A program made the position numbers and the translations under genes. The notes beneath the pieces were generated by a model that did no database searches, was not told the origin of the DNA, and was given only the letters and a program-made list of their open reading frames with translations. A stretch of DNA of 64,000 nucleotides from Lachnospiraceae bacterium (lineage in GTDB: Bacteria; Bacillota; Clostridia; Lachnospirales; Lachnospiraceae): contig JAKSRY010000008.1 of the NCBI GenBank assembly GCA_024403415.1, positions 1 to 64,000 of the forward strand, written 5' to 3'. Below are positions 1-8,857 of the stretch, one piece after another (the stretch's first letter is position 1; each line of letters starts with the position of its first letter).

Positions 1-1169
1 ATTTAAATGAGTTTTGTAAAAAAGAATATGGGTCAAAACTGTATAAACTAAGCTTTAACGCACATATGTCATGTCCAAACAGGGACGGGACTATTGGTGT
101 CGGTGGATGTATCTTTTGTTCAGAAGGCGGATCAGGAGATTTTGCGATAGATATCGATGTGGATGAAAATGATAGTAATGTCGATGTTCAGAACGGTGAC
201 ACAGAACGTAACGATACTGCAAAGAAAAGCTTAGACAAAAGTATTTGTCAGGCCAAAAGTCTGGTATCCAATAAATATAAAGGTGACAGATTTATAGCAT
301 ATTTTCAGGCGTACACCAACACATATGCGCCTGTTGAAAGATTGAGAAAAATCTATGAAAAGATTATTAGCCGTGAGGATATAGCAGTTTTGTCAATAGC
401 GACAAGACCTGACTGCCTTCCGGATGAAACTATAGCCTTATTAAAAGAACTGAATGAAATCAAACCGGTATGGGTTGAACTTGGATTACAGACAACAAAG
501 GAAGAAAGCATTAAACTCATCAACAGAGGATATAATAACGAAGTATATGATGCCTGCGTCACTAAATTAAAAGCTATAGGAGTGCATGTTATTACACATG
601 TGATTCTGTATTTGCCCGGAGAGAGCGAAGAAGACATGCAAGATACAGTAAGGCATGTTGTCGAAATGAAAAGCGATGGAATAAAACTTCAGCTGCTTCA
701 CGTATTAAAAAATACGAAGCTTGCAAAAATGTATGAAGAAGAACCATTTTATATTCCATCTATGGAAGAATATGTTTCTACTGTTAAAAAGTGTGTGCAT
801 CTGTTGCCGGAGGAAATGGTTATTCACAGACTAACCGGTGATGCACCTAAGAGTCTCTTGATTGAGCCTAAATGGTCAGGTAATAAGAAAGCAGTAATGA
901 ATGCCATAAAAGAAGCTATTAATCCATCAGGACCATATTATGTATATATTTTGCAATGCGAGGACGGATCATTATATACAGGAAGTACAAATGATATTGA
1001 AAAGCGATATGAGAAGCATCTTAATGGAACAGGGGCCAAATATACAAGGGCACATAAACCGGTCAGAATAGCCTATTCTGAATGCTTCAAAACAAAGGGT
1101 GAGGCGCTTAGGCGAGAGATACAGATAAAGAAGCTTAAAAGGAGCGAGAAACTTGAACTTATCAGGTAA
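1..1169 (+). CDS. YhcC-type radical SAM protein fused to a C-terminal GIY-YIG domain (5' end outside the window)
   Basis: The frame is open to the first base of the window. The residues before the Met at 66 (LNEFCKKEYGSKLYKLSFNAH) fit the N-terminal part of TIGR01212/YhcC proteins, so the real start lies upstream. The three cluster cysteines sit in CPNRDGTIGVGGCIFC, followed by the family block YFQAYTNTYAP. From about base 921 the YhcC core ends and a GIY-YIG fold begins (YYVYILQC, then LYTGST, KRYEKH and a basic end), resembling the small YhbQ/UPF0213 proteins. YhcC is an iron-sulfur radical SAM protein of unclear substrate. GIY-YIG domains are usually nucleases. Both domains look intact. 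What the fusion does is unknown. Confidence 0.85.
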   Translation, partial: LNEFCKKEYGSKLYKLSFNAHMSCPNRDGTIGVGGCIFCSEGGSGDFAIDIDVDENDSNVDVQNGDTERNDTAKKSLDKSICQAKSLVSNKYKGDRFIAYFQAYTNTYAPVERLRKIYEKIISREDIAVLSIATRPDCLPDETIALLKELNEIKPVWVELGLQTTKEESIKLINRGYNNEVYDACVTKLKAIGVHVITHVILYLPGESEEDMQDTVRHVVEMKSDGIKLQLLHVLKNTKLAKMYEEEPFYIPSMEEYVSTVKKCVHLLPEEMVIHRLTGDAPKSLLIEPKWSGNKKAVMNAIKEAINPSGPYYVYILQCEDGSLYTGSTNDIEKRYEKHLNGTGAKYTRAHKPVRIAYSECFKTKGEALRREIQIKKLKRSEKLELIR

Positions 1170-1256
1170 GTAATCTTGCGTTAAATCTTGCAAAATGCTA
1201 AATTTAGTAAGGTGGTTTTAATACATTTTTTATAAATTTTAAAGGATGGAAAAGTG

Positions 1257-2678
1257 ATGAAAACTTTTTTGGATAAAGATTTTTTATTGAATTCAGCTAC
1301 GGCTCAAAAGTTGTTTGATGAAGATGCGACAATGAAAAAGATACCTGTAATTGATTACCATTGTCATATCAATCCAAGAGAAATATATGAGGATATTCAG
1401 TTTAAGAATATTACAGAGGTTTGGCTTGGCGGAGATCATTACAAGTGGCGTCAGATGAGAACCTTTGGAATAGAGGAAAAATATATAACCGGTGATGCTA
1501 CAGATTACGAAAAGTTTGAAAAATGGGCAGAATGCATGCCAATGTTAATTGGTAATCCTTTATATCACTGGTCACATTATGAATTGAAGTATTATTTTGG
1601 ATATGAAGGAACACTAAAGCCTGAAACAGCAAAAGAAGTATGGGATTTTGTTAATGCGAAGTTAAATACTCCGGAGTTTTCAGTAAGAAATTTGATAAAG
1701 AAGTCTAATGTTAAGCTTATCTGTACAACAGATGATCCGATAGATTCTCTTGAGTGGCATCAGAAGATTAAAGCAGATGCCGGTTTCGATGTTCAGGTAC
1801 TTCCTGCCTGGAGACCGGACAAGGCTGTTGCCATTGAAAAGAAGGATTTTAAGGATTATATAGCTAAGCTTTCTGAAGTGTCCGGAGTTGAGATTACAGA
1901 CTATGAAACATTAAAGTCTGCACTTATTAAAAGACTTGATTATTTTAGTGAAAACGGAGCTTCAGTATCCGACCATGGACTTGAATATGTAATGTATGAA
2001 CCTGCAACAGATAATGACATTGATGTCATCTTAAAGAAAGCGCTTTCAAATCAGTCGCTTACAGAAAAGGAAGTTCTTCAGTATGCAACAGGAGTTTTAC
2101 TTTTCCTGTCAGAAGAATATTATAAGCGTAACTGGGTTATGCAGTTACATTATGGATGTACGAGAAACAATAATACGTATATGTTTGAACTTACAGGTCC
2201 CGATACCGGATTTGATGCAATCAGTGCAGGTACACCATCAAAGCATCTTCCGCAGTTTCTTAATGCGATGGCTAAGAACAATGCTATTCCAAAGACAATT
2301 GTTTACTCACTTAATCCTGTTGAAAATGCAGCTATTGGTACTATTATCGGATGTTTCCAGGGTGGAAATATAAGAAGCAGAATTCAGCAGGGAAGCGCCT
2401 GGTGGTTTAACGATCATTATGAAGGAATTAAGGAACAGCTTAAATCTTTAGCCGCAACAAGCATGCTTGGAAATTTTGTCGGTATGCTTACTGATTCGAG
2501 ATCATTTTTATCTTATACAAGACATGATTACTTCAGACGAATATTGTGTGATCTGATAGGTGATTATGTTGAAAAAGGTGAGTATCCAAATGATGAGGAT
2601 TATTTGAAGAAGATAACAAGAGGTATTGCATATAACAATGCAGTTGATTATTTTGGCTTTGACCTTGATAAGGTCTAA
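1257..2678 (+). CDS. uxaC: glucuronate (uronate) isomerase
   Basis: UxaC interconverts D-glucuronate and D-fructuronate, or D-galacturonate and D-tagaturonate, at the head of hexuronate catabolism. The 473-residue product has the normal family length and the amidohydrolase-like metal motif IDYHCHI near residues 32-38, followed by the typical WLGGDHYKWRQMR block and the late FVGMLTDSRSFLSYTRHDYFRRI block. The ATG at 1257 lies 11 bases after an AAAGGATGG ribosome site. A GTG at 1254 directly before it is an alternative. It heads a run with kdgA and kdgK that would carry uronates to pyruvate and glyceraldehyde 3-phosphate. The reductase and dehydratase steps (uxaB/uxuB, uxaA/uxuA) are not in the window. 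Confidence 0.95.
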   Translation: MKTFLDKDFLLNSATAQKLFDEDATMKKIPVIDYHCHINPREIYEDIQFKNITEVWLGGDHYKWRQMRTFGIEEKYITGDATDYEKFEKWAECMPMLIGNPLYHWSHYELKYYFGYEGTLKPETAKEVWDFVNAKLNTPEFSVRNLIKKSNVKLICTTDDPIDSLEWHQKIKADAGFDVQVLPAWRPDKAVAIEKKDFKDYIAKLSEVSGVEITDYETLKSALIKRLDYFSENGASVSDHGLEYVMYEPATDNDIDVILKKALSNQSLTEKEVLQYATGVLLFLSEEYYKRNWVMQLHYGCTRNNNTYMFELTGPDTGFDAISAGTPSKHLPQFLNAMAKNNAIPKTIVYSLNPVENAAIGTIIGCFQGGNIRSRIQQGSAWWFNDHYEGIKEQLKSLAATSMLGNFVGMLTDSRSFLSYTRHDYFRRILCDLIGDYVEKGEYPNDEDYLKKITRGIAYNNAVDYFGFDLDKV

Positions 2679-2794
2679 AATGCCTATTTATTGTGATAAA
2701 TTGTATATTTGTCCAACAATAGATGAGTAGATTATTAATGAGTAAGTAATAAAATATTAATTTGAAAATACGTATAAGTGGGAGAGTTTGATTT

Positions 2795-3760
2795 ATGAAT
2801 GATATTTTAACTAAAATTCAAAAAATTGGAATCGTTCCGGTAGTAGTTATTGATGATGTGAAGGATGCTAAGCCTGTTGCCAAGGCTTTGATTGATGGTG
2901 GACTTCCGGTGGCTGAGGTGACCTTTAGAACAGATGCTGCTGAAGAGTCAATAAAAGTTATGAGCCAGGAATATCCCGACATGCTTGTGGGAGCAGGAAC
3001 AGTACTTACGCCTGAACAGGTTGACAGAGCGGTTGCTGCAGGGGCTAAGTTCATTGTGAGTCCGGGATTTAATGCAGATGTAGTTAAGCATTGTCTTGAT
3101 ATAAATATACCGGTTGCTCCCGGATGTAATAATCCATCGCAGATGGAACAGGCTCTTGCCCTGGGGCTTGATGTGGTTAAGTTCTTCCCTGCAGAGCAGT
3201 CAGGAGGAATTAAGGCAATTAAGGCAATGGCAGCGCCGTATGTTAATCTGAAGTTTATGCCTACAGGTGGAATTAATGCTGATAACATCAATGATTATCT
3301 TGCTTTCGATAAGGTCATTGCATGTGGCGGAAGCTGGATGGTATCATCAAAGCTTATAAATGAAGGAAATTTTGAAAAAATTACCGAGCTTACAAGAGAA
3401 GCAGTTATGAAGGTACAGGGCTTTGAACTTAGTCATATTGGAATTAATTGTATGAACGAGAATGAAGCATCATTTACAGCTAATTACTTTGAAAGACTGT
3501 TTGATTTTAAGGTAAAAGAAGGTAATTCCTCTATATTTGCAGGCAAATTCATTGAAGCCATGAAAACTCCTTATCTTGGACAGAAGGGACACATAGCAAT
3601 CAGCTGCAACAACATTGAGAGAGCAGTAAGTTATCTTGATGACATTGTCGGTATGAAGGCAGACATGTCTACTGCAAAATATGATGCTAAGGGTAAGCTT
3701 AAGGCTGTATATCTGCCGGGAGAAATCGGTGGATTCGCAGTGCATCTTGTACAGAAGTAA
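2795..3760 (+). CDS. kdgA: KDPG/KHG aldolase with a C-terminal VOC (glyoxalase-like) domain
   Basis: Residues 1 to about 210 are a class I 2-keto-3-deoxy-6-phosphogluconate aldolase. The Schiff-base lysine is Lys129 in VVKFFPAE, with Glu41 in EVTFRT and the phosphate-binding FMPTGGI and GGSWMV segments. The enzyme splits KDPG to pyruvate and glyceraldehyde 3-phosphate. Residues from about 213 to 321 form a separate domain starting SHIGINCMNENEASFTANYF, which reads as a VOC/glyoxalase fold. Ordinary KdgA is about 210 residues, so the extra domain is a real extension and the frame is unbroken. Its role is unknown. A sugar-acid-binding or epimerase-like function is only a guess. The ribosome site is GGGAGAG. 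Confidence 0.92.
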   Translation: MNDILTKIQKIGIVPVVVIDDVKDAKPVAKALIDGGLPVAEVTFRTDAAEESIKVMSQEYPDMLVGAGTVLTPEQVDRAVAAGAKFIVSPGFNADVVKHCLDINIPVAPGCNNPSQMEQALALGLDVVKFFPAEQSGGIKAIKAMAAPYVNLKFMPTGGINADNINDYLAFDKVIACGGSWMVSSKLINEGNFEKITELTREAVMKVQGFELSHIGINCMNENEASFTANYFERLFDFKVKEGNSSIFAGKFIEAMKTPYLGQKGHIAISCNNIERAVSYLDDIVGMKADMSTAKYDAKGKLKAVYLPGEIGGFAVHLVQK

Positions 3761-3792
3761 TAGAATAATAGCTAAAAGGAGATTTAGTCATA

Positions 3793-4827
3793 ATGAGTAA
3801 AAAAGTAGTAACAATGGGAGAAATAATGCTCCGTTTATCTACGCCGAATAATGAAAGAATCATTCAGGCAGATGAGTTTGATATTAATTACGGTGGCGGA
3901 GAAGCTAACGTTGCAGTATCACTTTCAAATTACGGATATGATACAGAATTTGTGACAGCAGTACCTGCCAATCCTATCGGAGATGCAGCTGTTGCAGCAT
4001 TAAGAAAATACAATGTCGGAACAGAATTTATTTCACGTTCCGGTGAAAGACTTGGAATATATTATCTCGAAACAGGCTCAGCAATGAGAGCATCAAATGT
4101 AATTTATGACAGAGCTCACAGTTCTATTTCAACAGCTACAGAAGATGAGTTTGATTTTGATAAAATATTTGAAAATGCATGTTGGTTCCATGTTACAGGA
4201 ATAACACCTGCAGTATCTGATTCTGCCGCAATTCTTACTAAAAAAGCTCTTATTGCTGCTAAAAAGGCGGGTGTAACCGTATCTTGTGACTTGAACTTCA
4301 GAAAGAAACTTTGGACAAGTGAAAAGGCAAAGACAGTTATGACTGATCTTATGCAGTATGTTGATGTCTGTATTGGAAATGAAGAGGATGCAGAAAAGGT
4401 TCTTGGATTTAAGGCTAAGGAGACTGATGTTACTAAAGGAGACCTCAACCTTGAAGGCTATAAGGATATATTTAACCAGATGGCTGACAAGTTTGGCTTC
4501 AAATATATCTTTTCATCATTGAGACAGTCTGTTTCAGCTTCAAACAATGGATGGTCAGCCTGCGTTATGAATGGAGAAACCAGAGAATTCTATCATTCAA
4601 AGACTTATACCATTACTCCTATTGTTGACAGAGTTGGTGGCGGAGATGCTTTTGCAGCAGGATGTATTACAGGACTTCTTGATGGTAAAGATATGAAGGA
4701 TGCAATAGAATTTGCTGTTGCTGCTTCGGCATTAAAGCATACAATCCCCGGAGATTTTAATCTTGTAAGCAGAGCAGAGGTTGAAAATCTTGCCGGTGGA
4801 GATGGATCGGGAAGAGTACAAAGATAA
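3793..4827 (+). CDS. kdgK: 2-dehydro-3-deoxygluconokinase (PfkB family)
   Basis: A 344-residue PfkB-family sugar kinase. The N-terminal GEIMLRLSTP, the substrate-binding GGGEANVA segment and the C-terminal DRVGGGDAFAAG motif carrying the catalytic Asp are all present. It would phosphorylate 2-keto-3-deoxygluconate to KDPG, the substrate of the aldolase encoded 32 bases upstream. The neighbours uxaC and kdgA make the KDG assignment much stronger than the family alone. The start is preceded by AAAGGAGAT. The stop codon runs directly into a short-period repeat. Confidence 0.93.
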   Translation: MSKKVVTMGEIMLRLSTPNNERIIQADEFDINYGGGEANVAVSLSNYGYDTEFVTAVPANPIGDAAVAALRKYNVGTEFISRSGERLGIYYLETGSAMRASNVIYDRAHSSISTATEDEFDFDKIFENACWFHVTGITPAVSDSAAILTKKALIAAKKAGVTVSCDLNFRKKLWTSEKAKTVMTDLMQYVDVCIGNEEDAEKVLGFKAKETDVTKGDLNLEGYKDIFNQMADKFGFKYIFSSLRQSVSASNNGWSACVMNGETREFYHSKTYTITPIVDRVGGGDAFAAGCITGLLDGKDMKDAIEFAVAASALKHTIPGDFNLVSRAEVENLAGGDGSGRVQR

Positions 4828-4875
4828 AGTATAAATATAAATATGAGTATAAGCATAAGTATAAGTGCAAGTGAC
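4828..4875 (+). repeat. degenerate hexanucleotide tandem repeat behind kdgK
   Basis: Beginning at the base after the kdgK stop, eight 6-base units follow one another: agtata, aatata, aatatg, agtata, agcata, agtata, agtgca, agtgac. It is A/T-rich, has no dyad symmetry and is not followed by a T run, so it does not look like a terminator. Confidence 0.75.
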
Positions 4876-4940
4876 CTCAAAAAACTTAATATTTATTAAT
4901 ATAACGGATTATTAGATAAAGGAAATATAACAGGAGAACT

Positions 4941-5465
4941 ATGAAAGACGTAAAAGATTATATAAGAAGTATACCCAATTTCCCCAAGGAAGGAGTTATC
5001 TTCAGAGATATCACAACAGTTATTCAGAATCCTGAAGGATTTAAGCTTGCAGTTGATAAACTGCAGGAGTGTCTTGAAGGAGTTGACTTTGATGTAATAG
5101 CTGCAGCTGAAGCAAGAGGTTTTATTTTTGCATCACCGATTGCTTACAATATGAGTAAGGGAATTTCGCTTGTTCGTAAGAAGGGGAAACTTCCGTGCGA
5201 TACAGTTGAACAAAGTTATGACCTCGAGTATGGTTCAGCTACCGTTGAGATGCATACTGATTCTATTAAGCCGGGTGACAAGGTTGTGCTTGTGGATGAT
5301 CTTATTGCAACAGGCGGAACACTGGAGGCGGCTGCTAAACTGGTTGAAAAGCTTGGCGGAGAAGTAGTGATGGTACTTTGCATAGTTGAACTTCCTGCAC
5401 TTAAAGGAAGAGAGAGACTTAAAGGATACAATATTAAAACCATCGTAGAGTATGATGGAGACTAA
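4941..5465 (+). CDS. apt: adenine phosphoribosyltransferase
   Basis: Apt makes AMP from adenine and PRPP in purine salvage. The 174-residue protein has the family length, the N-terminal IPNFPKEGVIFRDIT block, the AAEARGFIF segment and the PRPP-binding motif VVLVDDLIATGGT. The ATG has an AGGAG site 6 bases upstream. It is followed by a 231-base gap holding a long palindrome, then by pyrE, another PRPP-using transferase. Confidence 0.97.
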   Translation: MKDVKDYIRSIPNFPKEGVIFRDITTVIQNPEGFKLAVDKLQECLEGVDFDVIAAAEARGFIFASPIAYNMSKGISLVRKKGKLPCDTVEQSYDLEYGSATVEMHTDSIKPGDKVVLVDDLIATGGTLEAAAKLVEKLGGEVVMVLCIVELPALKGRERLKGYNIKTIVEYDGD

Positions 5466-5507
5466 AAAAGACGTATATTTAGATATTTGTAATGAATGTT
5501 TTTGCAG

Positions 5508-5638
5508 ATGAATTTACAGTTCTGCTTCGCGGACCTTTGAAAAACATCAGCACTTAATGAGCAATTTATTGCGAATTTAGTACTGCTATGTTTTTCAACA
5601 GAGTGAGAACGTGTCCGCGACAGAATTTGTAAATTCAT
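5508..5638. repeat. long imperfect palindrome between apt and pyrE
   Basis: The left arm (atgaatttacagttctg, cttcgcggac, ttgaaaaaca) is matched in reverse complement by the right arm (tgtttttcaa, gtccgcga, cagaat, tgtaaattcat). The inner part also pairs (cagcacttaa with ttagtactg) and the centre is gcaatttattgc near 5566. A transcript would fold into one long, interrupted hairpin of about 130 nt. There is no T run, so a simple terminator is unlikely. A palindromic intergenic repeat (MITE-like) or an attenuator for pyrE are the options. Confidence 0.75.
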
Positions 5639-5696
5639 ATATTAAGTAAGTTATAATTAGGTTAGTGTTTAATATTGAATAGATAGGAGAATTAAA

Positions 5697-6374
5697 ATGG
5701 AAAGTTATAAGTCAGAATTTGTTCAGTTTATGGTAGACAGTAATGTATTAAAGTTTGGAGATTTTACATTAAAGTCAGGAAGAAAATCTCCATTTTTCAT
5801 GAATGCCGGTGCGTATGTTACAGGTACTCAGCTGACCAAGCTTGGCGAATATTATGCTAAGGCAATACATGATAACTTCGGATTGGATTTCGATGTTCTT
5901 TTTGGACCAGCATATAAAGGAATTCCGCTTGCAGTAGCTACAGCAATGGCAATCAGCAGATTGTATGGCAAGGATGTTGATTACTGTGCAAACAGAAAAG
6001 AAGTTAAAGACCACGGTGATGTTGGAATTCTTCTTGGTCATAAGCTTAAGGACGGAGACAGAGTTGTAATGATAGAGGATGTTACCACTTCAGGAAAATC
6101 TATTGAAGAAACATATCCTATTCTTAAGGGACAGGCTGATGTAGAGATAAAAGGACTTATTGTATCTCTTAACAGAATGGAAAAGGGACTTGGAACAGAT
6201 AAGTCTGCGCTTGAAGATATTAAAGATAAGTATGGCATTGAAGCTCGTTCCATCGTTGATATGAAGGAAGTTGTTGAGTGTCTTTATAACAAGGAAGTCG
6301 ATGGAAAGATTATTATCGACGATGAATTAAAGAAAGCTATTGATGCATACTATGAGCAGTATGGTGCTAAATAA
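5697..6374 (+). CDS. pyrE: orotate phosphoribosyltransferase
   Basis: PyrE makes orotidine 5'-phosphate from orotate and PRPP in UMP synthesis. The 225-residue product shows FTLKSGRKSPFFMNAG, FGPAYKGIPLA, the lysine-rich loop NRKEVKDHG and the PRPP motif VVMIEDVTTSGKSI. The start follows ATAGGAG. The other pyrimidine genes here, pyrB and pyrI, lie 39 kb away, so the pathway is scattered. The palindrome upstream might act in its leader, which is inference only. Confidence 0.96.
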   Translation: MESYKSEFVQFMVDSNVLKFGDFTLKSGRKSPFFMNAGAYVTGTQLTKLGEYYAKAIHDNFGLDFDVLFGPAYKGIPLAVATAMAISRLYGKDVDYCANRKEVKDHGDVGILLGHKLKDGDRVVMIEDVTTSGKSIEETYPILKGQADVEIKGLIVSLNRMEKGLGTDKSALEDIKDKYGIEARSIVDMKEVVECLYNKEVDGKIIIDDELKKAIDAYYEQYGAK

Positions 6375-6376
6375 AT

Positions 6377-6697
6377 ATGGCTATTCGTAAAAACTATGTT
6401 TATACAGATAAAAAGCATTCCACATTCGGAATAATGAGCTGCGTATTCGGACTGATTACGCTTGTTACATTTATCATATGTATCAGCGGGTCATATAAAG
6501 TTGCCGGTATCGGAGTGGAAAGATATGGGACGGCAGCTTTCCTTGCGGCAATATTCAATTTCGTAGGATTGGGGCTTGGCATATATTCAATTCTTGAAAC
6601 CGAGAGGTTTAAGCTTTTTAGAATTGCAGGAATGGTTATTAATGTAATAGATATCATTTTTTTGGGTGTCATTATGTATATTAATATTGCGTTGTAA
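6377..6697 (+). CDS. small membrane protein of unknown function
   Basis: A 106-residue protein starting two bases after the pyrE stop, so probably translated by coupling. A short basic N-terminus (RKNYVYTDKKHS) is followed by three hydrophobic segments, at about residues 16-36, 50-70 and 82-104. It resembles small three-helix proteins common in Lachnospiraceae (possibly the DUF6142 group, not verified). No function can be assigned. Confidence 0.7.
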   Translation: MAIRKNYVYTDKKHSTFGIMSCVFGLITLVTFIICISGSYKVAGIGVERYGTAAFLAAIFNFVGLGLGIYSILETERFKLFRIAGMVINVIDIIFLGVIMYINIAL

Positions 6698-6776
6698 AAC
6701 GTTCAGAATAAAGATTTTAGTAAGAAGGGCTACTGTCAGATTTGCAATATCATCCGAAAGTAGAACGAGGATTAAT

Positions 6777-8774
6777 ATGGAAGAAAGATATGAGCTTTCT
6801 GTTGAGAGAATATCGCAGATTGCAGAAGATAAGTTATTATCAGGTAAAGTAAATGATTTCTTTGTTAATGAAGCAGGATTCTTGAATCTTGTTTATGAAG
6901 TGTTGGATTTGGTAAATAATAACAAGTTATGTAAACTGACGCTCGATGAACTCAGAGCTATAAACAAAAAATTATATGAATATCCGTTTGCGGAGACTGG
7001 AAACATGTATCTTTCTGCCTTGGCTGCTGAGATGAGAGCTGTGATTCCATATATTTTTGAAAAAGATATAAGAAATGTACTCATCAGAATGGAACTGTTC
7101 CTCGAAGTCTATTCTGCCTTTGTGGCTGCAAAGGATGGAAGTGATGAGGACATAGAGCCTAAAACAGAAGAACTCAAAGATATCCTCTACTACTATGTTT
7201 GTGATTATGCACCGGAAGCAATTAAAGAAAAGGTTAATGAAATGCTTCCAGAAGAGGAAGATTTCGCGACAAAAATTGTAAAGTATGAAGATATTACAGA
7301 TTTGAAGACATTATATCTTTATGGTGAAAAGATAACTGAAGTTGAAGAAAAGACTTTAGAATACTTAAATAAATTACCTGAAACAACCATCAGAAAAATG
7401 GCAGATACTTTCACAGAAGGTTATCGTATTGGATTTGAAGTAACCGGTAAAGATATAAATAAAAAGAAATTGGCTGAGATAAGATATCATATCGGATTCG
7501 AACCTGTTGTTAAAATTGCAATTGATAATTTCGAAAAGATGGGTATGAAGGTCTCATTAAGGCGTGGAAGAATGAATCTTTTGGCTGGAAGAGGGCTTGA
7601 ACGAATTGGATTTGAGGGCGCGTGCCCAGGAAGACAGTTTGAATTTGAACATAAAGATGATCTGGCGCTTGTGCTTGATAAACATATCAATACAATCAGA
7701 TTGAATGCATGGAAGAATGCATTTGAGAAGAAAAAGAATATTGCTTCTTTGTATGGTGGCCCTGCAGTAATGGAAGTGTTTGGTGAAAAACCAACCGATT
7801 ATGTAACTAAAGAAGGCATGCCAAGATATTCAGATAAACAGCAGGTTCTTTTGAGAAAGTATTCCTCAGAATGTATGGCGATTAGAACGCAGTATATTCT
7901 TGAAGAAGAAAGAAGCTTTACTATTATTGCATTTCCCACAATCGAAATCGGCGAAAATTTCGAGAAGATTTTTGATGAAGTAATAGAACTTAATACACTT
8001 GATTATATTAAGTATAGAGATGTTCAGCAGAAGATTATCGACACACTTGATAAAGGTGATTATGTAATTATTAAGGGTTCCGGAAATAATAAGACTAATA
8101 TTAAGGTTAATCTTCATGAGTTAAAGAACCCAGAAAAAGAGACTAATTTTGAAAACTGCGTTGCAGATGTGAATATACCTGTTGGAGAGGTGTTTACTTC
8201 ACCGGTCTTAAATGGCACTGATGGTGTATTGCATGTCAGTCGTGTTTTTCTTGAAGGACTGGAATATAAGAATCTTAAAATAACTGTTAAAGACGGAATG
8301 ATAACGGAGTATTCTCTTGATAATTTCCCAACAAAGGAAGAAAATGAGAGATTCTTTAAGGATAATGTGCTATATCATCATGAAAGTCTTCCTATTGGAG
8401 AATTTGCCATTGGAACTAATACCACAGCGTATGCTATGGCAAAGAAATATGATATAGGAAATATTCTTCCTATTCTTATTGCAGAAAAGACCGGTCCACA
8501 TTTTGCATTTGGTGACACCTGCTACTCAAGATGTGAGGACACTAAGGTTTATAATCCTGATGGAAAAGAGATTATAGCAAGAGAGAATGAAAAGTCAGCT
8601 CTTAGAAATGAAGATCCAATGAAAGCGTATTTTGACTGTCATACGGATATAACACTTCCGTTTGATGAATTGTCAGAAATCAGTGTTGTTACTTATGATA
8701 ATGAAGTTATTACTATAATTGAGGATGGAAGATTTGTTCTTGAGGGAACGGATTTCTTGAATGAGCCTTTATGA
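6777..8774 (+). CDS. M29-family aminopeptidase with a long N-terminal extension
   Basis: The ATG at 6777 has AACGAGG 6 bases upstream and is preferred over earlier in-frame starts, which would add an arginine-rich tail of no clear origin. The C-terminal part carries the M29 metal ligands: Glu542 in LPIGEFAIGTN, His575 in GPHFAFGDT, and His622/Asp624 in CHTDITLPFD. These are dinuclear-metal exopeptidases that release N-terminal amino acids in the cytosol. At 665 residues it is much longer than the roughly 400-residue thermophilic members. The first 250 or so residues are acidic, helical and specific to this longer group. Confidence 0.8.
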   Translation: MEERYELSVERISQIAEDKLLSGKVNDFFVNEAGFLNLVYEVLDLVNNNKLCKLTLDELRAINKKLYEYPFAETGNMYLSALAAEMRAVIPYIFEKDIRNVLIRMELFLEVYSAFVAAKDGSDEDIEPKTEELKDILYYYVCDYAPEAIKEKVNEMLPEEEDFATKIVKYEDITDLKTLYLYGEKITEVEEKTLEYLNKLPETTIRKMADTFTEGYRIGFEVTGKDINKKKLAEIRYHIGFEPVVKIAIDNFEKMGMKVSLRRGRMNLLAGRGLERIGFEGACPGRQFEFEHKDDLALVLDKHINTIRLNAWKNAFEKKKNIASLYGGPAVMEVFGEKPTDYVTKEGMPRYSDKQQVLLRKYSSECMAIRTQYILEEERSFTIIAFPTIEIGENFEKIFDEVIELNTLDYIKYRDVQQKIIDTLDKGDYVIIKGSGNNKTNIKVNLHELKNPEKETNFENCVADVNIPVGEVFTSPVLNGTDGVLHVSRVFLEGLEYKNLKITVKDGMITEYSLDNFPTKEENERFFKDNVLYHHESLPIGEFAIGTNTTAYAMAKKYDIGNILPILIAEKTGPHFAFGDTCYSRCEDTKVYNPDGKEIIARENEKSALRNEDPMKAYFDCHTDITLPFDELSEISVVTYDNEVITIIEDGRFVLEGTDFLNEPL

Positions 8775-8857
8775 ATAAAACCCATATTAGCGACTATAAG
8801 AGTATGTTACATAAGTGATAAATAAAAAATGAGTAAATGAATATTAGGAGGAGAGTT

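Noticed and set aside
2700..2720. Possible operator attgt-N11-acaat between uxaC and kdgA
   Set aside because: Only five bases pair on each side in A/T-rich DNA, with no second copy before uxaC or kdgK, so a uronate-regulator site cannot be supported.
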